From contig BCJU01000001.1 in assembly GCA_001600355.1 (NCBI GenBank), forward strand, positions 3,902,992-3,966,991: a stretch of DNA of 64,000 bases, given 5' to 3'. This DNA comes from Meira nashicola (lineage: Eukaryota; Basidiomycota; Exobasidiomycetes; Exobasidiales; Brachybasidiaceae). Positions 8,821-17,757 of this stretch are shown here, piece after piece. The stretch's first letter is position 1, and each line of letters begins with the position of its first letter. A program made the translations under genes and the position numbers. The notes under the pieces were generated by a model, which made no database searches, was not told the origin of the DNA, and was given only the letters and a program-made list of their open reading frames with translations.

Positions 8821-10614
8821 TTACAAACTAGAAGTGGCAAGAGGAATGCTGAGTGGATCTTTTCCGCCTTTAATATCACTAAACGAAGGCATCTTTCCAG
8901 TTCTCATCAATTCAGCCGAATGAACCATTAATGGATCAACACCCATCGTGCAAACGGCAATAACCTTGCCTTTCTTTCCATAAAATGCTGAGAATTTTAA
9001 TTCTTCAGGATTTCCGTTGAGATAAATATCATCGTAACCAGGTGGATTTCCATCTGAAACAAAGCGTAATTGACTTCCTAAAGCGCTCCAAAAGATTGGC
9101 ATAGAGTCGTAATCGTTTTGATCACCTGCTAATGTTCTTCCGATCGAACGACCTTGATTTCCAGCTACATTCCAATGTTCAATTCTAACAGTTGCATTCT
9201 TTTCATCTCTAGCTGGAATTGTTGCAATATCACCGCATGCAAAAATGTTTGCTTCTTTTGGTACTCCTTTTACACGTAGATCTTTCTCGACGGCAATAGA
9301 ACCATCTTTGAGTAATTCAGGGAAACCAGAAGATGATTTAATATATTCCGTTGCAGGTGCAGCACCAACACCAAGGATTACAACATCTGCCGAAAGAGAG
9401 ACTTGTTTTCCTGAATCATCTTTAATCACAACAGCTGATGCTTTACCGTCCTTTCCTTCAATCTTTTCTACACCTGCTTCATTGTAAAATTTGATACCTT
9501 TCTTTTCTGCAACTTTCATTAATCCTTCACCAACTTCTTTGCCCAAAATCTTCTCAAAAGGAACTTTTTCCATTCCAACAACTTTTACGCTTTTTACTTT
9601 TTCTTGACCTTGAAGAGCGATTGCAGTTTCCATTCCGATAAAGCTTGTTCCAATGATTACAACTTCTTTATCTTTCTTTTCACCAACAGCACTTAAAACT
9701 TTGCTAACATCACCCACACCACGTAAAGTGTAAACATTTTCAAGTTCACCTTCTTTTGCTCCAGGTAAAGGTAATCTTTTTGCAACTCCACCTGAAGCCA
9801 AGATTAAACTTTCAAAAGGAACTGAGTCATTTCCATTGAAAGTAACTTTTTTACCTTGAACGTCAATTGAAGTTGCTTTTGAGCCTTCTTTCAAATCTAC
9901 ATTTAGTACATTCTTCAAATGAGATGCTGAACGCCATGTGACAGGTTCAGGTGATCCAATTAATGCTTTACTCAACTTTGTACGATCAATCGGAGCATGC
10001 TTTTCGGCCGTATAAATTGTAATCTTTCCTGTAAAGCCTGATTTACGTGCACTTTCTGCAGCATTGATTGCACCTGAACCACCACCAACAATCACTACTC
10101 CAGGTCCAGTTGCATTGACAGATTTTGAGCATGAAGGTGGAATGCCAGGTTTACCTTTTAATTGTTCAGGATCAGCTTCAACGAAAACGTTTCCTTGTTC
10201 ATCTTGCTCAACTTTAAAACTTAAAAGGTTATCCAAAGCAGGTGATTCTTCAATATCTCCTGTTTTTGCATCAAAGCAAGCACCATGCCAAGGACAAATA
10301 ATCTTTCCAGTTGAAGTTAAAACTCCGTTTGCCAAAGGTGCACCATAATGCGTACATTTTGCTGAAGTTGCATGTAATTTCCCATCAACGTTTGTTAATA
10401 AAACTTTAACTGCATCATCACCTTCTCCTGCAAAAACGTAATCTTTCAAACTTCCCTTTTTCGGCGCTTCGCTGGCACTAGCAACTTTTACACGTTGAAC
10501 GGCCATAATAATAGATGAAGAATGGAAAAAGTTTGTTGATGTTGTTGTTCTCGTTATTATACGGCAAGGTTTCAATATACTTGTAAGTGGTCGAACAGAT
10601 GAACCACAGAGCAT
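8821..10614 (-). CDS. Rieske-AIF oxidoreductase (AIFM3-like ferredoxin reductase family)
   Basis: NAD(P)H-dependent FAD enzyme fused to an N-terminal Rieske [2Fe-2S] domain, the architecture of AIFM3/AIF-like proteins. The Rieske ligands are visible as CTHYGAPL and CPWHGACF (C104/H106 and C124/H127, numbered from the upstream-most Met at 10665). Then VVIVGGGSGAINAAE (FAD dinucleotide fold, about 190-204), a second nucleotide fold at VVIIGTSFIGMETA, and the FACGDIA motif that binds FAD. Three starts are possible: 10665; 10614 (used here, giving a basic acid-free leader that looks mitochondrial); and 10506 (MAVQRV, cytosolic form). It is divergent from the mitochondrial cytochrome b5 reductase gene. 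The electron partner is unknown. Confidence 0.87.
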   Translation of the reverse strand: MLCGSSVRPLTSILKPCRIITRTTTSTNFFHSSSIIMAVQRVKVASASEAPKKGSLKDYVFAGEGDDAVKVLLTNVDGKLHATSAKCTHYGAPLANGVLTSTGKIICPWHGACFDAKTGDIEESPALDNLLSFKVEQDEQGNVFVEADPEQLKGKPGIPPSCSKSVNATGPGVVIVGGGSGAINAAESARKSGFTGKITIYTAEKHAPIDRTKLSKALIGSPEPVTWRSASHLKNVLNVDLKEGSKATSIDVQGKKVTFNGNDSVPFESLILASGGVAKRLPLPGAKEGELENVYTLRGVGDVSKVLSAVGEKKDKEVVIIGTSFIGMETAIALQGQEKVKSVKVVGMEKVPFEKILGKEVGEGLMKVAEKKGIKFYNEAGVEKIEGKDGKASAVVIKDDSGKQVSLSADVVILGVGAAPATEYIKSSSGFPELLKDGSIAVEKDLRVKGVPKEANIFACGDIATIPARDEKNATVRIEHWNVAGNQGRSIGRTLAGDQNDYDSMPIFWSALGSQLRFVSDGNPPGYDDIYLNGNPEELKFSAFYGKKGKVIAVCTMGVDPLMVHSAELMRTGKMPSFSDIKGGKDPLSIPLATSSL

Positions 10615-10665
10615 GAGATATGAAAAATGCAAGATAGTGGTAGCAATCAATTGAGATACGATCAA

Positions 10666-11330
10666 TACATAGAGACTATATGCTTATTATGCAATATTAA
10701 TAGGTCATCCATGATTAGAAATATGTGTTGGTTGCTGTCGTACTGCAAAAACTCCACTTTTAATCTGCATTGCTTTGAAATCAGGCAACAAAGCTTAGCA
10801 CATGATTGGGCAATCAGTCAAAGGGTTTTTTTAAACGCGACAATTGGCTTATCATTAAAAAACATGCACACACAACAACTAAAATGAATATTAGCGCATT
10901 CATTCATTGCACAAAGCTCATGAATTATAGCATCTTCTCTATATAATCTTCTTCACAATAGCTTGTATGAGAAGAAATATTCACATTTCTATCAACCTAT
11001 CCGACTATTGGTGATGAATGGATGTTGAAGTTTGTTCATTTCTACACGTGCTCTGCTATCCCAGAATGATGATGGTGTGATGCTTCTAAAATTGAATATA
11101 GCGCGTATGCAAACTGTTCATGTGCCGATCGATCCCTCCACACGTTTTGACTGGCGTAATACCCGCTTTTCATTTCGATCTTCTTTTTTTCTTCCAAATG
11201 GCGCGTGCGCGAAAGAATGCCTAACAAAATGCTGTGAGAGTTACGTCCGGTAAGGTACATCAGAAGGATTTCATAATCCAACCTTTCTTCCACCATTATC
11301 TACCTCCCATCATTAAAAATAAATCAAAAG
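10666..11330. promoter_or_regulatory. Divergent spacer between Rieske-AIF and MCR1-type genes
   Basis: AT-rich 665-bp region between two divergent NADH/FAD redox genes, presumably containing both promoters. A GCGCGTGCGC block lies at 11201-11210, and the same 10-mer occurs again at 36476-36485. No gene is supported; the short frames here lack recognisable content. Confidence 0.4.
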
Positions 11331-12407
11331 ATGGCATCTGCATTATTCAGACCGGTTTTATCTGCTTCTGCTCGTCCAGCAGCGGCTTCAATGCCATTGA
11401 AATCGTCAATCTCTCGTCAAGCAATTCGAGGATTTGCGGAACAAGCCGCTACACCACCACCACCACCACCACCGCCTCAATCATCTTCTAACCTTCCATT
11501 AATTTTAGGTTTAGGAGGTGTAGCAGGTTTGGGTGGGTATGTTTACTTAAACGGTGGTCTAAGCGGTGCCACAAAAGGAAAAGTTGGTGATGTTAAAAGT
11601 GCAATTTCATCACAAGTAGGTGTTTTGGATAAAAAAGAATTCAAAGAATTTGTCTTGAAAGAAGTTAGACCTTATAATCATGATTCAAGTACTTTCGTTT
11701 TCGAATTACCAGAAAATGCACCTTCTGGCTTAGCTGTAGCTTCTGCACTTTTAGTAAAGGGCGCAGGTGAAGGCGTAAAGGATAAAGATGGCAAAGATGT
11801 TATTCGTCCTTACACTCCCGTCACCAGTCCCGATACCCAAGGTCATTTGGATTTGCTGATCAAGAAATATCCAAATGGTGCAATGACAAATCATGTTCAT
11901 TCCCTCAAACCAGGAGATAAAATTCTGTTGAAAGGACCAATTGACAAATATCAATATAAGCCAAACACTTTGGAACATGTTGGTATGATTGCAGGTGGAA
12001 CAGGTATTACACCTATGTGGCAAGTGATTCAAGCAATCGCAAACGATGCAAATGACAAAACAAAGGTTACATTGATCTATACAAACAAGTCAGAAAAGGA
12101 CATTCTCTTACGTGAAGAATTTGATAAATTGGCAAAGAACGATGAACGCTTTAATGTGATTTACGGATTGGATAAGAAACCAAAGAGCTTCGGAAAGGAA
12201 CACTTTGAAGGTTACGTCACACCTGAACACATCAGCAAACATATGCCCGCTCCTGGAAAGGCAGACAAGATCAAAGTCTTTATTTGCGGTCCTCCACCTC
12301 AAGTGGAAGCCATCTCTGGTGGTAAAGGACCAAAAGGATCCCAAGGTGAACTCAAGGGTTTGTTGGCCGATGCAGGTTATCAACCTGATCAAATTTACAA
12401 ATTCTAA
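11331..12407 (+). CDS. MCR1: NADH-cytochrome b5 reductase, mitochondrial type
   Basis: FAD enzyme passing electrons from NADH to cytochrome b5-type acceptors, with roles in sterol and antioxidant metabolism. The 358 residues comprise a Ser/Arg/Ala-rich mitochondrial leader (1-40), a poly-Pro stretch, a hydrophobic Gly-rich anchor (about 54-77), the FAD motif RPYTPV (159-164), the GGTGITPM NADH-binding loop (222-229), the CGPPPQ motif (about 319) and the family-typical C-terminal aromatic residue (YKF). In yeast Mcr1 this leader plus anchor gives dual outer-membrane and intermembrane-space forms. The start Met directly precedes the presequence. The 3' neighbour HPC2 is convergent, 210 bp away. 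Confidence 0.95.
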   Translation: MASALFRPVLSASARPAAASMPLKSSISRQAIRGFAEQAATPPPPPPPPQSSSNLPLILGLGGVAGLGGYVYLNGGLSGATKGKVGDVKSAISSQVGVLDKKEFKEFVLKEVRPYNHDSSTFVFELPENAPSGLAVASALLVKGAGEGVKDKDGKDVIRPYTPVTSPDTQGHLDLLIKKYPNGAMTNHVHSLKPGDKILLKGPIDKYQYKPNTLEHVGMIAGGTGITPMWQVIQAIANDANDKTKVTLIYTNKSEKDILLREEFDKLAKNDERFNVIYGLDKKPKSFGKEHFEGYVTPEHISKHMPAPGKADKIKVFICGPPPQVEAISGGKGPKGSQGELKGLLADAGYQPDQIYKF

Positions 12408-12617
12408 GCATTTGCCCGAACATTTTTATCTTGTTTCCTCGAAGACAATGAAGTGGATTTGTAAGTACAAATAGAACCTACGAACATCTGTTCGAAGAGA
12501 TTAATTTATTGCAATAATAAAAGACTTTTACAGTGTGAGCTGTGAGATAAGGTTGTGAAAAAAAATACAAGGATTGTGTTTGTAAGAAGTACATCTTGGG
12601 AAGCTAAAGTAAAGAAA

Positions 12618-14978
12618 TTAAGGTACAACAACCCCATTCGCTGCATGCGATTGATTTCCATGCAGCATGATGGCAAACTTGTCAACCTTCTTTTTGTATA
12701 ATCCGTATTGATTAGATAATGCTGTTGTAGTTGTCAATCCTTGTTCTGGCCATAATTCGATTAATCGTTTGTAGATAGCTTTGCGAGCATTGATGACGCT
12801 CATCTTCTCTTTTGAATTTTCCAGTTCATTCTTCTCCGTCCTGATTTCCGTCATTGCATTATCGATCGTCATGATGGTGAACAAAGTTTCACGTAAAGGC
12901 TCTGTCCATGGCCACCTTTTCACTGGCTTGACATTCTTATTAACGGGTGCATTCGTTCCATCTTCATCCGCTTCGTCAAGCTCTCCTTCACCTAGCTCTT
13001 TCTCTACCGCTTCTTCAGCTTGTTTCTCTTCAGCAGCATTCCCGCTCGTAATTGGCGTTCCATCTCTGCTACCTCTAGCTTGCCAAGCAAGCATAGCTTC
13101 ATCGTACGATTTCGTCATATCCTCGTGAATCGAATCAATTTGACGTTTCATTCCCTTTTCCTGCATGTCCATAAACTTTTTCATCAAAGCAGCATGATCA
13201 TTATACGTTTGCCTTCGAACGTATTTATTCAATGTGTGTCGATTGTAAGGGAATATCTGTGGTAACCAATTGAAGAAGTTGTCGTTGAATTCGTCCAATG
13301 CAATCGCAACCATACTCGCATGTACCAAAGGATCGCGAAGGTCTGGAGGGAATTTAGACTTTTTAAGCCAACTTTCTTTTGCTGCTAATTGACGAAGATG
13401 GATGAATTCCTTTTCCAATCTTCGTGGAACAGGTCTTGTAGGGTATTTGATTGCTTGGATTGGTAGAAAAGGTGCTTGTCTTTCTCCATCTTTTCCATTT
13501 TCTGCATCTCCAGCATCATTCTTCGCCTCTTCAGCTTGTTCTTCTTCGGATAATGGAGCAATTTTTAGGACTTCTGCATATCTGCTCAACATCGTATTGA
13601 TAACAGATGCATTAGTTGCTTCTGCACCTTTTTCCAAGTAGATTGCTCCTGCTCCTCCGGCATCAGTTCCGTCAGGTCCTGGATCAGTCTGTCCAAAATT
13701 GGCCGGCATCTGTCCACGTTTGCCAGCATTGAGTAATAATTCCTCTCTCTGAGCTTCCAATTTACTTCTTTCCACTTCTTCCAATTCGATTTCTCCCTCA
13801 ACGACAAAAAATCCAGAAGCTGATGGTTTGGCCGAATACGTTGGCTCATCAACATTTAGCTCAGAATCATCCACGAAAGGATCTTTTGTGTCATATTCCC
13901 CAATTTCATACTCCGCTTCTGATTTCTTTCCTTTCCCTTTTCCCTTGCCTTTTCCACCACCTGGAGCCTGAACGGGATACTTTTGCAGCAGACGAGCTAG
14001 CCCTCCCAAATCGTCCGAATAGTTTACACCATCTCCATTTTCTCCGTCACCTTCCTTCTCTTCTTCCGGCTCCTCTTCGGCAGGTAGCGTGCTTTCATAC
14101 CATTTGGCCCATGCATCATCCTTCTCTTTCAACACTTTGTACACCTCATCGGGTATATTGGTCATGTATGCGTCCTCGTCGTTTTTTGCAAGGCTGATTT
14201 TAATGCGTACTGTTGGACGAGGAGGCGGTCCAGCGGGAACAAGCTCGACAGAAGGGCTTCTTCTTTTCAGCTTCTTCTTCGTTAGCACTTTCTTTCCCTT
14301 CTTTTCTGTTCCATCTTCATTCTGTACATCGTTCATGATTTCATCTTCATCTGCATTGCCCTCTCCCGCCTGTTTTGCAGTGCTGAGTGAATCGCCATTC
14401 AATTCCTTTCTTGCGGATGAACTTTCGGGAGTATCTTGTATTCCGATAGCTTTTTCTACACCATCCATCTCTGACTTCTCCTCTCCCGTATCTCCCTCGC
14501 TGCTGCCATCATCATCATCTTCGTCTTCCTCGTCGTCGTCATCTTCTTCATCTTCATCATCATCGCTATCTTCTTCTTCGTCCTCCCCTTCTTCCCCTTC
14601 ATCTTGTTCCTCTCCTGCTACTCCAAAGCTTTCATCCTCCTCTTCATCCTCATTTTCCAGTTGCCCTGCTGTAGCTTGTAATTCTTCTGCAGTTTCTTCT
14701 GTTGCTATCGATTTCGCTTTGCGGGAAGGATTGATACGTGAAGCAGGCGTTCCATTATTTGCGTCAACGAATTCCACGTCTCCATCATCATCCGCGTGGT
14801 TTTCTCCATCTAATTTCTGTGATAATTTGCTTGGACTTGAATTCCCATTCACTTCCGGACTATTCGCCTGTGTTCCATTTGCCGACGGTCTCGGTGATTG
14901 TGCTGGCGACATCAATGCGGCAACAGAGATGCGCGAAGGTGTTGAAGTGACATCATCTAGATCGCCGCCTTCTGCCAT
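12618..14978 (-). CDS. HPC2: HIR histone chaperone subunit, Hpc2/ubinuclein family
   Basis: Subunit of the HIR complex, which deposits H3-H4 independently of replication and represses histone genes. The 786-residue protein starts with a long acidic low-complexity region (to about 230). It then has the Hpc2-related domain near 355-400, recognised by DPFVDDSEL followed by the SGFFVVEGEIELEE hairpin, and a helical ubinuclein middle domain near 512-640 (PVPRRLEKEFIHLRQLAAKE onward). The Hpc2-related domain is what binds Hir/HIRA and H3.3 in the family. Having both domains makes it ubinuclein-like and longer than a bare HRD protein. The C terminus carries a second helical segment of unknown role. 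ACGCGT copies at 15318 and 15672 lie upstream. The antisense frame rich in poly-Ser at 14.1-15.0 kb is an artefact of the acidic repeats. Confidence 0.86.
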   Translation of the reverse strand: MAEGGDLDDVTSTPSRISVAALMSPAQSPRPSANGTQANSPEVNGNSSPSKLSQKLDGENHADDDGDVEFVDANNGTPASRINPSRKAKSIATEETAEELQATAGQLENEDEEEDESFGVAGEEQDEGEEGEDEEEDSDDDEDEEDDDDEEDEDDDDGSSEGDTGEEKSEMDGVEKAIGIQDTPESSSARKELNGDSLSTAKQAGEGNADEDEIMNDVQNEDGTEKKGKKVLTKKKLKRRSPSVELVPAGPPPRPTVRIKISLAKNDEDAYMTNIPDEVYKVLKEKDDAWAKWYESTLPAEEEPEEEKEGDGENGDGVNYSDDLGGLARLLQKYPVQAPGGGKGKGKGKGKKSEAEYEIGEYDTKDPFVDDSELNVDEPTYSAKPSASGFFVVEGEIELEEVERSKLEAQREELLLNAGKRGQMPANFGQTDPGPDGTDAGGAGAIYLEKGAEATNASVINTMLSRYAEVLKIAPLSEEEQAEEAKNDAGDAENGKDGERQAPFLPIQAIKYPTRPVPRRLEKEFIHLRQLAAKESWLKKSKFPPDLRDPLVHASMVAIALDEFNDNFFNWLPQIFPYNRHTLNKYVRRQTYNDHAALMKKFMDMQEKGMKRQIDSIHEDMTKSYDEAMLAWQARGSRDGTPITSGNAAEEKQAEEAVEKELGEGELDEADEDGTNAPVNKNVKPVKRWPWTEPLRETLFTIMTIDNAMTEIRTEKNELENSKEKMSVINARKAIYKRLIELWPEQGLTTTTALSNQYGLYKKKVDKFAIMLHGNQSHAANGVVVP

Positions 14979-15504
14979 GTTTGTGTTGGATAACGATTAG
15001 TAGCTTTCTCCTCTTGCTGCTTCCACGTTTGGGATTTTGAATGGATAAGGATTCAATCTAGCAAATCATAGGCGACAACGGAATCTGGATTGGGAAAGTG
15101 CGTGAATAAGCAATTGTTCAGTAAAACGAATGATGATGAAACATTTGTGATGGCGATAAAATGATTTACGTTCTAATTCTGCAAGAAAGCCATGTCTTGT
15201 GCATGATGAATGCACTAGAAATGGTGCACCTTGACAGTGTACCGTGGAAAGCATCACTTTTGACATTTTCTTGGTTGATCTCGCGAATCGTAACGCGAAC
15301 TAAGTGAGGCTCAGCGCACGCGTAAAAATAAAGGTGTACAGAAAGAGCAGTGCGCGATTTAAAGACTAAACCGCCATCCTGATTCATCATCAAAGTGATC
15401 AGTCAATTGCAAACTCGAAAATTTGATATTTGAATTGACACAATTGCACCTGTCATGCATGCCTGAGCATATTCAAAAACAAGCAAGAGTTTTTGATGAC
15501 ATTA

Positions 15505-15627
15505 AGATGACTCCATCTCAGAGGCAATCATGTTAGAAGATGCTTGCACTGGTGCTGCAGAAACCTCATCATTGTTGACAGAAAGCAAGAGATTGTCATC
15601 TCCTCCTCCAAAGAAAGCAATGCTCAT
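15505..15627 (-). CDS. Candidate 41-residue peptide gene with possible 5' UTR intron
   Basis: Weak candidate. A short frame starting MSIAFFGGGDD and ending MESS has varied, protein-like composition (acidic, Gly- and Ser-rich). Upstream on the same strand is GTAAGT (15708-15703) paired with a CATTCAG acceptor (ending at 15641), which would define a 68-nt intron, the size seen elsewhere in this window. In that splice form a stop lies just upstream in frame, so the intron would be in the 5' untranslated region. The C terminus has no CaaX box, which argues against a mating pheromone precursor. No function can be assigned, and it may be noise. Confidence 0.2.
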
Positions 15628-15996
15628 CCTCCTCTTATTCCTGAATGCTAAGCGCTGTTGATTTGTATTTGACGCGTTTACCACAAAGTAAATGAATCTG
15701 AGACTTACCTTGTCTACCTTTTGATCGTAAAAGTATATGATGAAAGAATGTTTAATGATGAGGGCAAGAAGTCAGAATAAAGACATTAAACAAGGACAGC
15801 TAGACTTGTATGCGATTTTCGATCAGCTTTTTTGACATATTTCTCCTCTATAAAGTGGAATGAAAGCCGGATCTAATTTAATCACTTCTGTTAAATGTAC
15901 CTGAACATGTGTTGATCTCCTTGCAAGACTTTTCCTGTGAAGGAGGTGAAGACAATTTTCGCGGCGTTTTGTTCAAGTTACAATTTAGCCCTACCC

Positions 15997-16024
15997 TGCG
16001 CTGCGCGGGCGCGGGCGCAGCGCA
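15997..16024. repeat. GC-rich perfect hairpin upstream of the amadoriase-like gene
   Basis: Arms TGCGCTGCGC (15997-16006) and GCGCAGCGCA (16015-16024) are exact reverse complements around an 8-nt GC loop, in an AT-rich surrounding, 88 bp before the start codon of the next gene. The same 10-mer recurs in other spacers (21470-21479; 62782-62796). Confidence 0.75.
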
Positions 16025-16111
16025 CCCGTGTTGTTCTTTCCTTCCTTAGAGTGGGGGATTTTCTAAAAGCTTTTCTTTATAGATTTCTTCCATCACTTAC
16101 CTGCCTGCAAG

Positions 16112-17633
16112 ATGGCAAAAGATCATCAAGATGCATACATCGTCGTTGGTTCTGGCGTCTTTGGATCTTCAACAGCATTAGAACTCATACGTGCAGGTCA
16201 CAAAGTTATCGTTTTAGATCGATCAGAAGATGGATATTGTGCACCAGATGGAGCGAGTAATGATTTGAATAAAATCGTTCGTGCTGATTATTCTGATCCA
16301 CATTATCGTAATTTAGCAAAGATGGCGATTTCATATTGGAGAAGATCAGAATTAATTTCACAATATTATCATGAAGTTGGAGTATTGTTTCATACTGGAA
16401 CTTCTATCGATCAGGATATCAGTAAGGAATATATTGGAGGAGCAATTGAAGCTGCTTCTTCTGCTTCTATTCATGAATTACCTGCATATGGCCAAACACT
16501 AAAACCTGCAGCATATGAAGTCTCAACGACTGATCAAGTCAAAGGCTGCTTTCCGGTATCAGCTCGTGATCGAATTGGTCGTTTGAACAAAGACGTTTCT
16601 TCCGGTCGAAATAAAGCTTACTTTAACCCACGTGGAGGCTGGGCAGAAGCAGGAAAAGCAACCAATGCAGTACTAGATGAAGCAAAAAGGCTAGGAGTTG
16701 AAGTATATGGCAATGCACATGTGAACAAGTTATTGTTTGAAGATACAAACGATTCGAAACGGGTGACAGGTGTGCGTTGTGCAGATGGAAGGACATTCCA
16801 TATACAAGGTCAAGGACAGACGATCTTATGTGTCGGTGCATGGAGTGAAGGCCTACTACGAGCAATTTTCGAAGAGCAAAAGTTTAGCTCTCAAATCTCT
16901 TTGCCCACCTGGTCATCAGCGCAAGTGGTAATTACAATTCAATTGAACGAAGAACAACAAAAGATCTATCGTGATACGCCAGTAGTTTTATGTTTCGAAA
17001 ATGGTAATTATTGTTTCGAGCCAGATTCGAATGGTTTGATGAAAATTGCAATCCATAGTGGTGGATACAGATTCCCTCTGCCTTCCACAAATCCAAACAC
17101 TCCTCTCACATTTCCTACTTTCGCTGATTCAATTAATGGACAAGCCAGCGAATCAAGTAAAATCACCATCAAAGGAGCTCCTTCAAGCGTTGTGAAAGAA
17201 GCTCGTTGTTCTCCTGATCAAGCAAAGAAGATATTAGAAAATCTACAGTATGTCTATCCGGAACTTGCAAATGCACCGATCGTATACGATAGGATTTGCT
17301 TTTATAGTGAATCTTTAGACGAAAACTGGATTATCGATCATGCTCCGGGCTTAAAGGGCTTAGTTGTCGCATCTGGTGATAGTGGTCATGCATTCAAGGT
17401 GAGTAAAATATCAATTTCAAAAGTGACGAATAATATTACTGACTATTACCTTTTCTCATCAGTTTTTACCAATTCTCGGAAACCTTGTTTGTGCAAGGAT
17501 GGGCCTACAACAAGCAGGAACATTGACTAAACATCAAGATCGAGTCTTCTCGTTCGCCTATCACGCAGATCTGCACAAACAATCAGATCATTCACATCAA
17601 CGTGAATCTTCCAACTTTAAGGCTCGTCTCTGA
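16112..17633 (+). CDS. FAD-dependent amadoriase/sarcosine-oxidase-like oxidase (one intron, PTS1)
   Basis: D-amino-acid-oxidase-fold FAD enzyme closest in layout to fungal fructosyl amino acid oxidases and saccharopine/sarcosine oxidases; the exact substrate is not determinable. Visible: dinucleotide fold VVGSGVFGSS (11-20), the family SNDLNKIVRADY segment, and GDSGHAFK near the C terminus. The unspliced frame stops at 17530, but GTGAGT at 17399 and a TCAG acceptor ending at 17462 define a 64-nt intron with CTGAC as branch site. The proposed CDS is join(16112..17398,17463..17633), 485 residues. Splicing restores the conserved GHAFKFLPILGNLV block and gives a C terminus ending ARL, a PTS1-type peroxisomal signal common in this family. 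Intron retention would remove both. Confidence 0.85.
17399..17462 (+). other. Intron in the amadoriase-like gene
   Basis: 64 nt, donor GTGAGT, CTGAC 24-28 nt before the acceptor region, acceptor TCAG. Phase 0: it falls exactly between the AAG codon of GHAFK and the TTT codon of FLPILG, a block that is contiguous in the enzyme family. Confidence 0.85.
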
Positions 17634-17757
17634 TAAATTAGCAACTTTCTCACCTTTCCATTATATGTGTAACTATATTCATGTCATTGTTTCTGTCAAT
17701 TCGTTGCGTGAGAGTATGTATGATAATGAGTGATGCTACAAAAAAATATCTAAAGCT

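Larger units (their letters stand above)
14979..16111. other. 1.1 kb spacer between HPC2 and the amadoriase-like gene
   Basis: Divergent promoter region. It holds a possible micro-gene on the minus strand (15505-15627) and a GC-rich hairpin (15997-16024), both described separately. ACGCGT occurs at 15318-15323 and 15672-15677. No other gene is supported. Confidence 0.5.

Noticed and set aside
14089..15000. 303-codon plus-strand frame rich in poly-Ser
   Set aside because: It is the exact antisense of the acidic Asp/Glu repeats of HPC2; its composition is explained by that gene.
15505..15627. Mating pheromone precursor
   Set aside because: Length fits, but the frame ends MESS without a CaaX prenylation motif, and no STE3-type receptor lies nearby.
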